A stretch of DNA of 64,000 nucleotides from Eretmocerus hayati (GCA_029851415.1 CM056742.1:159283121-159347120); one strand, 5' to 3'; shown: positions 13,501 to 25,098, numbered from the stretch's first letter. A program made the numbers and translations. Notes: a model not told the origin generated them from the sequence alone.

Positions 13501-15087
13501 GTCGCGAGTCGTGTGGTGGCCATGGATATTTAAAAGGTATTAATCGAAATTCTCGTGTGACTGTTGATTAAGTTAGGGTGTTCAGGACTTTGATTCTATC
13601 AATATCATTAGAAATTATTCAATCTCACTTTATCAAGCATCTGATTTTTATTTCCTCCATTCATTTTGAGGCTTATTATTAGCAAGGGAATGGGATCTCA
13701 TGTTTTACGGCTCTGGGTCAAATCAAGAGCTCAGTCAAATCATCTGATTTTTTCAGTGTCTCGTTTGGGTATCATCAGGCAAGAGCATGATGCTAACTGC
13801 ACTTATGAAGGGGAGAGTAACGTTCTCATCCAACAGTCAAGCAATTGGCTCCTGAATCAATTTTCTGGATTACTCAAAGGGAAAGAAATAAAATCACCTC
13901 TTGAATCAGCTAAATTCTTGAATGACCATGAGTATATTTTAAGACTCAGATTCAATCACCGCACAGTGGAAGATGCGCTTAGGCCCGAAAGTAAGTCATA
14001 TCTTGGCGACACTTTAACCATTTTTAGAGTTTAGCTACTGATGTAAATTGTTGCTTACAGATCTTCTCGTTTGTATGAGATGGATTACCTGTTACTATAT
14101 GAAGAAAACGTTGGATGTTGTAAGAATTCTCAAGCAAAATGGAAGTAGTGATTTTGAAGCCAGGAACGATTCACAACTATTCAATGCTCGAACTCTAACG
14201 TTGGCTTACGGAGAGGTGAGTAGTTTCTGAATAAACTCCAATGATGAAAACGAATCGCAATTTCTATTGATGGCGAGACTATCGGAGGCGTATTTTTAAA
14301 TATGTTTTTACCAATAAGCGGTTACGGACTTCTCCAATCCAATTGGTATTCCTGATTCTTGATGTCATCCTGAACTTCCCTCCATGCTTCAAAAGAATCC
14401 TTTTGCATGCTTCTCCAATAATTCTTCTCATCAAATACCTAAGAATTGTTCGCTCAATTATTTTGTTGGAATTGCAACGTGTACTGGCTACTTTTCTGTT
14501 CCGAAAATTTTGGTTAAGAAGAAATTCTATTCGAGAAATCTTATTCAAATCGAACGTACTTTACTTCGTATTAGAACCTATGAATGAGAAACCCGATCTT
14601 CTCTACTATAAATTTCAGCACGCCCTGGTACAGCAGTTCATCAAGAATAATAACGATCCGATCTATGCTGATAACGAGAGACTGGTGATGAACAAGTTAT
14701 GTTCTCTATACGCCGCATGCAACATCGAAAAACGTCTTGGAGACTTCTATGCGGGTGGTTTTGCGTCTCCCGGATGTAAAATGGATGATCTGATTCGTCG
14801 GGGTATCATACAGCTTTGTAAAGAATTGACTAATGAAGCTATCTCTCTGGTGGACGTCTTGGCTCCGCCTGACTCTGTAATCAATTCGCCTCTTGGAATG
14901 TCAGATGGAAACGTAAATATTGCTGCAGCTTACAAACTTTGATCTTAAAATGAATTAATCTGGCAACGTACTCCATTATATTGTTTTCTTCTAGGTTTAC
15001 AAACATCTAAAGGACGCACTATTCCGGAATCCAGAATGTTTAGAACGACCGTCTTGGTGGCGAGAAATCTTGAAGTCGAAAATGTGA
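10537..15087 (+). CDS. ACOX3: Peroxisomal acyl-CoA oxidase 3-like, tandem copy 1
   Basis: Eleven exons: 10537-10656, 11093-11218, 11323-11478, 11795-11942, 12653-12943, 13029-13192, 13293-13536, 13757-13990, 14061-14215, 14619-14912 and 14995-15087. All phases fit, giving 674 residues (human ACOX3 has 700). The enzyme oxidises branched-chain or long-chain acyl-CoA to trans-2-enoyl-CoA, passing electrons from FAD to oxygen with H2O2 release: the first step of peroxisomal beta-oxidation. Family landmarks are [48 protein letters not shown] and [13 protein letters not shown]. By analogy with Glu421 of rat ACOX1, the Glu in TYEG is the catalytic base. The protein ends SKM, which fits the peroxisomal PTS1 consensus. 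Copy 2 starts about 3.1 kb downstream with the same exon structure. Confidence 0.92.
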
Positions 15088-15540
15088 TGGGATATGCAAT
15101 GCGACTCTTTCTATAAAGGGCTGTTTTCTGGGATTTGTTATTTATTCATAAGGATCCATTTGTTAATATTTTTGAATGTTGAATTTTTTATGTAATCCCT
15201 CCTTTAATTATATGTTTATACAAATATGTACAATGTATAGGTGTGATGACAAAGCGCGAGACTCATATTTTTGTAATGTCTATATATATTGTAAAAAATT
15301 GCATAAAATCTAGAACAGTTGACACGATATGAAGAGTCACGATCTATTAGAGCTCATTCTCCTAATCCAAATTTCCACAAATTTTGTAGTGGACGTGTAT
15401 TTTTGATTGTTTAGTCACATGTAAATCTTTGTAAAATTCACATATTATTTCACGAAAAATATGCTACATATATATTGGCTGAAATTCACATATCTTCATC
15501 ATTTCAGTTTTCAAATTCCAGTTATAATACTATTATATTA
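15088..15540. other. 3' flank of ACOX3 copy 1
   Basis: AT-rich DNA with the probable 3' untranslated region of copy 1. No canonical AATAAA stands out close to the stop. The stretch ends at the TA target duplication of the fold-back element. Confidence 0.5.
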
Positions 15541-16412
15541 CAGTACCCGCCAAAATGAACGGAACACGGGTTTCTTCACTAAATCAACGATTACTCGGAC
15601 GCCCTCGGGTCTACGGCAATTTTGAAAAAAGCATTCGATGAGATGAAAATCTATTCAATTCATGTCTTCCACAAATTTCTTCAAAACTCATGCTTTTGAT
15701 TGGCTCCGAAAAGTGAAAAATTCTTCATTTCAATTCAATCATCATACTTTTCTCGGAAAATCATAATAGCGTAAAAATCCGTATCTCTTTTCAAGACCTT
15801 CATCAAAATCGTTGTTTTATACATTACTGTACGGTTTTTTGCACCCGAGTTACGAGCGATTGAGTGAGAGCAAATTCACACGCTTTGAGGGTAGCGGAGA
15901 TACAAAAAAATGCGTAATCCACGATTTCGACGTAAAATCTTCTAAAAGTCATAAAATATTAATCAGTTATGTTTTAAAACGCACTCGAAACGACCTCAGA
16001 TAGCTTGAAAAAGGAAAAACTGATACCTCTAGATCACCAGTACCCTCTACCCGCACCAGCTTCTCTTCGCCAGATCACTCGTAACTCGAGTGAAAAAAAA
16101 CCGTAGAGTAATGTATAAAAAAATGATTTTGAAGGTCTTTGGAAGAGCTACAAGATCTCGCAAGGATTTTTGCGCTACCATAATTTCCCGATAAATGATC
16201 GATGATTGATTGAAATTGAAAATTTTTCACTTTGCGGAGCCAATTGAAACCATGAATTTTGGGCAAAAAATATTTCAAAGGACAGGAATTGATAGATTTT
16301 TTTCTCATCTTCCTGATGTTTTTTTTTTCAAAATTGCCGTAGACCCAAGGACGTCCGAGTAATCGCTGTTTTAGTGAAGTAACCCGTGTTCCATTCATTT
16401 TGGCGGGTACTG
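15541..16412. mobile_element. Tc1/mariner-type non-autonomous fold-back element with long terminal inverted repeats
   Basis: The left end reads CAGTACCCGCCAAAATGAA and the right end is its near-exact inverse complement. The two arms stay alignable for about 300 bases or more each (roughly 15541-15860 and 16080-16412), with a unique centre of about 200 bases. A TA dinucleotide flanks both sides (15539-15540 and 16413-16414). CAGT ends and TA target duplication are typical of the Tc1/mariner superfamily. No transposase is encoded, so this is a MITE-like element of 872 bp. It sits between the two ACOX3 genes. Confidence 0.85.
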
Positions 16413-16689
16413 TAATTATTCTGGGAATACTTATTGAGTGCAGATTTAAATTTCTTTCACTGGAATCTCAAATTGTATCTCAATCAAAATCATCCTGAAA
16501 ATCACTACTGAAAGAACTATCACTAAGGATGATGCCAACGTCATTTTATGAGTTTAGCTGAAGATTAAGACACTCCTAAATCTTGCATGTAACCGAAGAT
16601 TTTCCGGAAAAGGGAACTGACAATATTATCCACCGCGGTGTACCGGCTTTATTCGTCTAGCATATATATGTTGTAGCCGGTTTATAGAA

Positions 16690-16860
16690 TCCGCCCGTCT
16701 ATAGACTGGCTGGTCAGTTTAGAGACAGCGCGCGGATAGTAGACTCCACGTGAAGACACGCGTTCGTCTATCAACCGACTAGTCAGTTTATAAACTGGCT
16801 GAATATCCAGCCGGTCTATAAACTGACCAATCGCACTCGCGCGGATAGTAGACTCCTTGG
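16690..16860. repeat. Complex local repeats with palindromic units
   Basis: An 18-base word GCGCGGATAGTAGACTCC occurs twice (near 16734 and 16839), and related GACTGGCTGGTCAGTTTA / CAGTTTATAAACTGGCTG units are inverted against each other. This is probably debris of another small transposon; ends are not defined. Confidence 0.5.
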
Positions 16861-17334
16861 TGCTAATAAACAGAGCATAGTTTCGAAGAGTCAGACGAAC
16901 CATCGAGCTATCTGGATGAATAAGACTTCATTCGTCATTTACAAGTCGAAATCATATCAAATATGACAGAAATCGTTTGATTATTTCAATCTACTGAAAT
17001 CACTTTCTTAAAACCTTCGAAATCCGTTTTTCAAAGTTGCGAAACTCGGGACTGAGGCTATTTTATGAGCAAAATTCAGAGATGCATGCTTTGTGAAGCA
17101 AGGAGGCCAACATCGGACTCCGATGATCGGAGTGTACCCAACATGCCTCCATATGATTATCTCGAAAAAGCGTGTAGTCACGACTTTTTTAACTCTCAGA
17201 ACTTGTCCCAAAATAAATCGGAAATAAAGATCCGAACCGGCGGGAAGTTCCAAATGACAACGGATTAGAACTATTTTATACAATTTGTCGCTGATTTACA
17301 TTGATTTAAGTGGTGGGGGCACGTCGGATACACA

Positions 17335-17510
17335 CCGTCAAATTAGGTAACTTTGGTACGATTTATTTACTTTTCATTTCGTTTGGCTCGGCATTTCAAT
17401 ATACATTGACAAAACCCACTTCTATTAGTAGTCAATCTGAAGCTTACAGTCTCGGCTTTCGATTGACGGGCCACAAAGTTCAATTTGATGTGTCTAGGCA
17501 GGAGATACAT
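17335..17510 (+). mobile_element. DNA-element fragment, copy A
   Basis: This segment, beginning CCGTCAAATTAGGTAACTTT, is clearly related along about 170 bases to 19643-19808 in the same orientation. Its first 25 bases are inverted at 20455-20483. It breaks off into the GATG minisatellite. I read it as the truncated left end of a repeat element whose terminal repeats carry GTAACTTTGGTAC. Confidence 0.55.
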
Positions 17511-17512
17511 CA

Positions 17513-17690
17513 TGGATCGATGGTCGATGGATGGATGATGGATGAGGTCGATAAATGGATCGAAAAACGGATGGTGGGTGGACGAATGGATGTATGGATG
17601 GAAAGATGGATGATGGGTGGATAATGGACGGATGCATGATGGATAGATGGTCAATGGATATTCCATCGATCATTCATCCATCCATCACGG
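17513..17690. repeat. GATG/GGAT minisatellite
   Basis: Degenerate tetranucleotide-based repeats (GATGGATGGATGA-like units). The frames open through it (Trp-Met-Asp-rich) are a by-product of the repeat, not genes. Confidence 0.9.
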
Positions 17691-17703
17691 AATATAATTT
17701 CTT

Positions 17704-17806
17704 GGTTGAAAATTCAACCAGTTGGTTGAATGAAAACTTCAACCAGTCTGGTTGAAAATTCAACCAATTGGTTGGATATTCAACCAGTGTGGTTGAAAAT
17801 TCAACA
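17704..17806. repeat. Five tandem palindromic units
   Basis: The palindrome GGTTGAAAATTCAACC recurs at 17704-17719, 17750-17765 and 17791-17806 (last base changed), with variant units at 17724-17744 and 17770-17785. The spacing is about 20-26 bases. Confidence 0.85.
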
Positions 17807-18203
17807 AATTTTTTACAGTATACTAGCTGGGTTTCAGGTAAAAAGTATTTCCTCGTAATCGCGATTGCTTTGTTGAAGTTGAATATGCATCAGCGTACAT
17901 TTCCATAAATCAATTATTCCTATACACCTAAAGCGTGTCTCAAATGATACTGATGCTTTTTGACTTGAAACATTGCAAAGAGTATTAGCTTTGAGGTCGA
18001 CTAGACGATTTCAAGTTTGGAATTTCCCTCTATGAGTGCATCAGTAATGGAATTTGCTCAAGTAAAAGTGCGTCTAGCATCAACAGAAACGACTTTTGAA
18101 AAAAAGGCGCTGTGAAATTTCACTATTTTCATATCTGGACGTCAACATGATAGCTGATAGCAGAATGATATTGTGACTAGGGAAATCAATATTTGACTCG
18201 ATC

Positions 18204-21200
18204 ATGGATACGATCAGGGATATGGCGAATGGGCCACTTGATAAATTCCGAAATAGATCTAGTTTTGATTGGAAGTCTCTCAAGATGCATCTGGAAGGAG
18301 AAGAATGTATTGAATTTCAGGTATGAAGATTCATCCGTATTGTCCCATTTTTGATCGGTGAGGTCGAGTTTGTACTGATCACCATTAGGAATTCAAAACA
18401 ATTTAACCCTGCGCCTGGGTCAAAATTTTCCAAGTTTTCAAAAATCTATTTTTCAATAACTGATGGGAATCAATGGATCAAGCTTGTATTGCACTCTCCA
18501 TTCCCTCTTTAGCTTTGATGATATCGATAAATGATTTCAAATTAAAGTGCTCCGATACAACGGCCAAATTTACAGTTGATCCAAAATCAAGTTCTAGTTA
18601 ATAGAATGTAAATTTGTAGTGGTAATTTTCCATGAAATTCATTGACAGTGTAAAAGGCTCATTCATCCAAATCCATGTATACGATCGATATAACACCAAG
18701 TTTTTTATCCGATGCTGTAGAAAACTCTATGGTCAATAGTTGAAAGCCTTTCTGAGTTCAATGAACCTCCGACTGTCATGACCTTAGACGAGATCAGAAG
18801 AACTTGCAACGCTAAAGCTCATGCACTCATGGATAACGAAGCTTTTGTAAGTAGATGCGATTGATTAGTCGGGACTCTTTTTGAAGAAAACTAAGCTAAT
18901 TTGAATAAATTTTAAAGTTTATAGAAAGACATGACTGGATAAACTATCTCCTCTATCTAGACCCATCGATAGCAGCAAAAATTGCAATAACTAGTGGAAT
19001 AGTCCCTAGTATTTTACTGTCTATGGGCAATGAAAAACATTTCAAATATCTGAATGGAATGATTGATCGAACAGTAAGTACTCTTGATAATTTTATGATA
19101 TGAGCGTTTCTCTGGAACTTTTGCACTTTGCTGAAAATCGTTGAAAATTAAAAAATCAAAACCACTCAACGCACACCTGGGACCTTTTGCTCACGTATTT
19201 GTGTAGTATTGAGAGTTACGAATCCACTATTGAAACTCATAGCGTTGGTGGCATCGCCAAAATCACGTAAACCAGTCGAGCTTCGAGTAGTTTCCCGTCG
19301 TTTTTTCAGAATGTCTTAAGCATACATTTGGCAAGATTAATAATTTCAGCGAATGCCTTGGGCTTTTCGTAGCCTCATACGGTGAGGGTATCCGATCACA
19401 ATTGGTTTCACCCACATGTAGCTCAATCCGCCTATGTGGGGTGAGAAAAACTGAACTTTTCTCGTGAGTCACGTTTTTTCTACTTTCCGTGCACTACTGG
19501 ATAGATATTTTCAATAGCCCATTGACAAATATTTTTTTCTCAAAAATGTTGATGTAGAACTCATTCGCAATTGAAAAGATATCGAAGAGTCATAATTATT
19601 GTCCTTAGGATCTTTTACACGTAATCAGAAAATAGCTGTACCATTAAATCGAGTAATTTTGGTACGATTTTGGTACTTTTTATTTTGTTTGGCTCCACAT
19701 TCCAATACACAGTGTCAAAAGCCACCTTAACTAGTGGTCGATTGGAAGCTTACAGTCTCAGCTTTCGATTGATTGGCTACAAAGTCCAATTTGATGTGTA
19801 AGCAGGAGCTGTTAGCAGTTTTGTAAATGTACCAAAATTAGACCTTGACTGGGCAACTTTGGTAAACTTACAAAATATTTCAATTTGCCCACCACCATGC
19901 GAGTGAATCAATTTCAATTGTTCAGAAGTCTTGTGCTGAGCTGTTTGAAACATTTTAAGACCTCATAGACCATCACTCAACTCAAGATGGGATGAAAATA
20001 AGCTGTCATAGAAAGGTGTTCTGAAGTTACCCTATCCTTATGCCTCTTACCTACAGTGGGGTAACTTTGGTACGTTTTTTCATGGTTATTTTCTCTGTTT
20101 TCCATTCAATCAAATTCCAAATGCCGTAAAGACCTCATCAACATAACTTATTTTTCATCGATACGGGGATATACGTGGTTGAAATGTACCGTTATTCACT
20201 CGTAGTTCGTTCTGGAACAGTTCTTGCGAGGTGTACTCACTGGACCACTCGCGTATCTCTGCTAGATCAGCCTTTTGCCAAAGAGCTTCAATGAACAACC
20301 ACAGTTAAATAACTTCATACGGGATCTACGGTGGCTCAACACATTGTTTATGCGTGTATCAAGAGAATAAATTTCAGAGCGATAGAATGATTTATGTTGC
20401 CGAATGCAGCTCTGAAAGTCATTTTTCAGGGGTGTAGCAAAGCTGCACCCACTGTACCAAAGTTACCCAATTTGACGGTAGCCCAAAAGTCTGAATTTTC
20501 TACAGAACAAAAAAGCAATTGCATCAAGCATAAATTGAAGAAAAAGAATGCGAGTTCCATTTTTTGTTAGATCTTTACAAAATCACGAGGAATTTTTATG
20601 CTTTTGGGTGAAGAATACTTTTCTGAAGACGGTTGCCGTAATCATTTCCGAAGATCCTATCGATATCAACAAATATTCGACTAAATTGAAGCGAAATTGC
20701 TATAACAGTCTGTATGAAACGTGTTACTTCTCTCATTCTAAAATAAAATTTCGAGAAAAATTACTCCTACCCCGGAGTAAAGAGTTTCGGATATGAATTC
20801 ACGACGAGCCACAACAGTGTAGATCCTCTAACTCTCGGTTGTCAGTCTATTGATCAAAAGCTCTCTCTTGATGTACGTCAAAGGACACACTTTTTTGATT
20901 TTGCGTGCAAGTTCCCTTTCCGCACTTGTTGATGGTCATTCACGACCTGTAAAAAGAACAGCATTCGATACGCGGGTGAGATGTGCATCTTGCATCCTCG
21001 TGTGAATGCGAACCTAGCTTTACGGGTCAGGCCAGAAAATATCAATCGCTATACGTAATCTAACTTTTACCCCCTATTTCGGTATCTACTACCATAAAAA
21101 TCTCTCAAATATTCGAGAACACAAAAATGAACAATTTTCAGTTGAGCGGTTGTCTTGCTTTGACAGAGATAGCACACGGTTCAAATATTAAAGGGATGAG

Positions 21201-24200
21201 AACTCGAGCAACTTACAATCCACAAACGCAAAGTTTCTTTCTACACACGCCGGATTTTGAAGCAGCAAAATGCTGGGTGGGTGGAATGGGCAAGTTGAAT
21301 TTTCATCCTCATTTACCTTTAGGATACTCCTCTAAATCTTATAATAATTCGAGTTTTGTTTGCAGCAAAGACAGCAACGCATGCAGTTGTTTATGCTCAA
21401 CTAATCACTCCTGACAACGTGAATCACGGCCCGCATCCATTTATCGTTAAAATTCGAGAACCTGATACGATGTTAACGCCTAAGGGCGTAATCGTGGGAG
21501 ATATGGGAGAAAAACTTGCTTTAAACGGAGTGGACAATGGCTTCATCATGTTTGATCACTACCCAGTCCCATCGAGTAACTTGCTGAATAAAAATATTCA
21601 ATTCACGACCGAAGGGAAATATTACGTTAAAGTCAAGGATCGTAGCAAACATTTTGGTGAGAAATATCAATGCCTAACATATGAGAAGCTTTTGCTTTGG
21701 TTTGTCAATCTTGTTTTGTTTTAACTTTTTCAAACTCTCGTATTGATAACTTGGGATATGCAATTCTGTAAATGATCTCGATATGAGATGATCATTGATT
21801 CTGGAAATCACAAAGACTCATAGAAAAACTCGATTTACTTGATTTCGTCATGTTTGGTAGATGTAAGCCCCTGATGCATATTGCATGCGGGATTTACTAT
21901 TTCAGAAACTTTATAAAAGATTCTCATAATTAGTAAAAAATTTTCAGATGAATTGATGTATCCCGCAAAAAACTCAAAGAATGCATAGTTATATTTTTTT
22001 ATAAATGACGGCTCCGCGGAAATAGAACGATGCAGGTCAATTTCAGGATTTCCAAAAACTGCTTTAGTTTTCGGAGCCTTTTTCCACCAGTAATCATTTC
22101 CTGTAGATATTTCTATGAAAAACAAGAAAGTCGGAGAGACAAAAACTGGAAGTTCCATGATAAGGTGACTATTTCACTTTTCTGAGACAGACCATCGAAA
22201 AAGTTTTTAGCCACCCATCAATAGATTGAAAAATACGAAATGAGATCATCTCCATTTACGAATAATACCCGAAGTATCAGTCAAGTTTCTCATCAGAGTT
22301 TTACGCTAAGCCCAAGCTTTGAGATCAACGTTTTTTTTTAGCACAGTCTCAGTTCCCTTTATTCAACGGTTAGTTTTCTCAATAACTGTTACATTTTTCT
22401 CCTGTACTAATAATCGGAATCAACATGTCAGGTGCATCGTTGGGGGCTCTATCGATGGGACGAGTTTTCATCACATCAACATGCTCGATGTACACATCAT
22501 TAGCAGTTATCATAGCCATCCGATACAGTGCTTCAAGAAAACAGTTTGGACCCAATACCTATGAAGAATGCCCCGTTTTTAAGTACCAAACCCAGGTACC
22601 GATAAATCATTTTGAGACTTTTTTGTGTAAAACTACCCTTATTTTCAAATTTTTCTCTAGCAAGGACGATTGATACCTCATTTAGCTGCTGCTTATGCAA
22701 TGAAAATATTTTCCACAAACTTTATCAAGGTGTACCGCGAATTTTCAATCACTTCAATGAGTGGTAAGATCCACGATGAAAATTCTGAAACGGGACTGGA
22801 AATCCACGCTCTGTCCTGCGCAACAAAACCTCTTTGTGCCTGGATAGGTATCAATGCCATTCAAGACTGCCGTGAATCTTGCGGTGAACATGGATATTTG
22901 AAAGGTCTTCAATTGCACTTCTCAAACCATAAAGTCTCTTTGGATACGAAAGTCTTCAAAGTGGCCCCGCATGAAACCTATTACAAAAAATTTGTATGGA
23001 ACTTCATCGTGAAATAAGCTTTTTCCTTTATTTCACAGTGTCTCGACTCAGAACCATAAGAGAAGAACACGACGCTAACTGTACTTATGAAGGTGAGAAT
23101 AATGTTCTCATTCAGCAATCAAGCAATTGGATTCTGAATCAATTTTCTGGGCTACTCGGTGGGAAGGAGATCAAATCGCCTCTCGAGTCAGCCAAATTCT
23201 TGAACGACTATGAGCGTATTTCGAAACTCAGATTCAATCATCACACAGTGGAGGACACTCTGAGACCTGACAGTGAGTTCTGATTTTCATTTTAAGAAGT
23301 CCATTTTCTAGATTAAGAAGTGTTGTTATCACGAGTTTGTTTTTCAGATCTCCTAGTCTGTATGAAATGGATTGTGTGCTATTACACGAAGAAAACTTTT
23401 AAAGTCGTATCCGACCTGAAACAAAGTGGAAAAAGTGATTTTGAGATCAGAAATGAATCTCAACTATTCTATGCCCGAACGCTAACATTAGTTTATGGAG
23501 AGGTAAGAATCCGAACCAAAAAACAGAATGTCGTCGATGATTTATTAATTGTTAGTCTCTGAAATTTTCTGGTGGTCAATTTATAATTTTTTGTAGTGCA
23601 TTGTTAAACTTCCCACTTGTCAATGAATCTTAGAAATTTCGAGATGATGAGGATTGAGAATAGCTATTCGAAATTCCTAATTCGTAAAACTGAAATAAAT
23701 GAAGGTGAATAGGAATAATGGGCAACATTTCAGATGCACTCTGCACTCGTATTTTCTCCCGACTATGGAATTTGAAATGTGAAAGAGATTGCTCAATGTA
23801 TTTTTATTCAATTCAGTCACATGGCGTAAAGACAATTGGTCTGCTGACGAAGATTCCAAGTCGGAATTACAAAAGTCTCCTCTAATAATCAAGATTTTCG
23901 TGCAATGTAACTCATCAGAATAGTACATTTGAGGGCGGGAATGTTGATTTTTGTGGTTCGAGCGATGTTTCTTCGGTCCGAGCCTTGCCGGGGTTGGAAT
24001 CATCGTTTGAAAGCGGAAACCACCCCGACCCAATGTCGAATACTATATGTTTTCATCGTCGGTAAGGGAAAGGAAATCAAAAATCCACGCGAAAGTGGCT
24101 CTTTTGAACACAGACGATGAAATAGTACTTTATGCACCGATGCGAGGTTAGACTGTTTTGGGGCATGGGAATCAATTTTCCCCGAGTGTAACGAGGGGAA

Positions 24201-24967
24201 AAGATTCCCAGTGCCCTAAAACGGGCCGACGAGCGAGGTGCGTATACTATTTTTTGGTATCAGGGCGACCAAACGTCAATTTTCTGATTCGAGCCAGGAG
24301 GAAAAATAGCCGTTTAGTCGCACTATGCCAAAAAATATCTTGAACCCAAAATTTTTTGTCATGCATCCAAAGTTCGCAACTTATTTTGACAGTTGATCCC
24401 AGAACTGCAGAGATGAAATGTCGGAGCTAATCGTCAAATGTTTCGTCATACAATTTTTGATCAGTCTCAGTTTTGAGAATGGAAAAAACTGCATAACTCT
24501 TTATGATTTCAGCATGCTTTGGTACAACAATTCATAAAAAATAATAACGATCCAGTTTTCACCGATAACGAGAAACTGGTGATGAACAAGTTATGTTCTC
24601 TGTACGCGGCATGCAACATCGAAAAACGTCTTGGAGACTTCTATGCGGGTGGTTTTGCGCCTCCCGGATGTAAAATGGATGATCTGATTCGTCGGGGTAT
24701 CATACAGCTTTGCAAAGAACTGACAAATGAGGCTATCTCTCTGGTAGACGTCTTGGCTCCGCCTGATTTCATAATCAATTCGCCTCTTGGGATGTCAGAT
24801 GGAAACGTAAATACTACTTCATTTTTCCAACTTTGATCTCTAGCAACGTGACCTATTCTACTGTATCCTTATAGGTATTCAAGCATATAAAAGACGCAAT
24901 CTTCAGAAACCCACAATGTTTAGAACGTCCGTTCTGGTGGCGTGAGATCTTGAAATCAAAAGTGTAA
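18204..24967 (+). CDS. ACOX3: Peroxisomal acyl-CoA oxidase 3-like, tandem copy 2
   Basis: Eleven exons match copy 1 in number, length and phase: 18204-18320, 18721-18846, 18918-19073, 21142-21289, 21366-21656, 22432-22595, 22661-22904, 23039-23272, 23348-23502, 24513-24806 and 24875-24967. They give 673 residues. Family motifs are kept ([41 protein letters not shown] with the catalytic Glu), so it is expected to act as an H2O2-forming acyl-CoA oxidase. Differences from copy 1: intron 4 begins with GC instead of GT (21290-21291), the conserved CGGHGY reads CGEHGY, and the protein ends SKV, a weaker PTS1 than SKM. Intron 3 (about 2 kb) and intron 9 (about 1 kb) have been enlarged by repeat elements. 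Nothing breaks the frame, so I call it functional but diverged. Confidence 0.9.
19643..20483 (+). mobile_element. DNA-element insertion in intron 3 of ACOX3 copy 2, copy B
   Basis: The left part (19643-19808) is a diverged copy of 17335-17510. The right end near 20455-20483 is the inverse of the CCGTCAAATTAGGTAACTTTGG terminal sequence, and a related GTAACTTTGGTACG sits at 20054. This fits a non-autonomous element of about 840 bp with inverted ends. No transposase is visible and the target duplication is unclear. Confidence 0.5.
21290..21365 (+). other. GC-AG intron of ACOX3 copy 2
   Basis: The donor reads ATGG|GCAAGT, whereas the matching donor in copy 1 (11943) reads ATGG|GTAAGT. The acceptor TTTGCAG and the joined frame ([11 protein letters not shown]) are intact. 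The intron is 76 bp. GC donors are a known minor class of U2 introns. Confidence 0.85.
24117..24257. repeat. Imperfect hairpin in intron 9 of ACOX3 copy 2
   Basis: The stem contains TGGGAATC and TTTTCCCC against GGGGAAAA and GATTCCCA, around the loop GAGTGTAACGA, and continues outward with GTTTTGGGGCA against TGCCCTAAAAC and AATAGTA against TACTATT. The stretch is GC-richer than its surroundings. It could be a MITE or a structured RNA. Confidence 0.65.
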
Positions 24968-25098
24968 TTGGATAATCGGAAACGTTTTCACCATTAAAAA
25001 AGTGGCGATGTTGTTTATAGTAAAATAATTGTAAAAAGCGCAATATATTCTCGGGTGTTAATCTTACAAATATGTACGAAGCGATATCTATACAGAGT

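Noticed and set aside
16075..16398. 107-codon frame beginning MNGTRVTSLKQRLLG
   Set aside because: Lies wholly in the right arm of the fold-back element; no transposase motifs, and the same text is present, degenerated, in the left arm.
17310..17755. Trp-Met-Asp-rich frames on both strands
   Set aside because: By-products of the GATG minisatellite.
24061..24112. Short peptide GKGKEIKNPRES resembling exon 8 of ACOX3 ([10 protein letters not shown])
   Set aside because: Considered as an exon 8 relic in intron 9, but similarity stops after about 12 residues and the flanks do not align; chance is likely.
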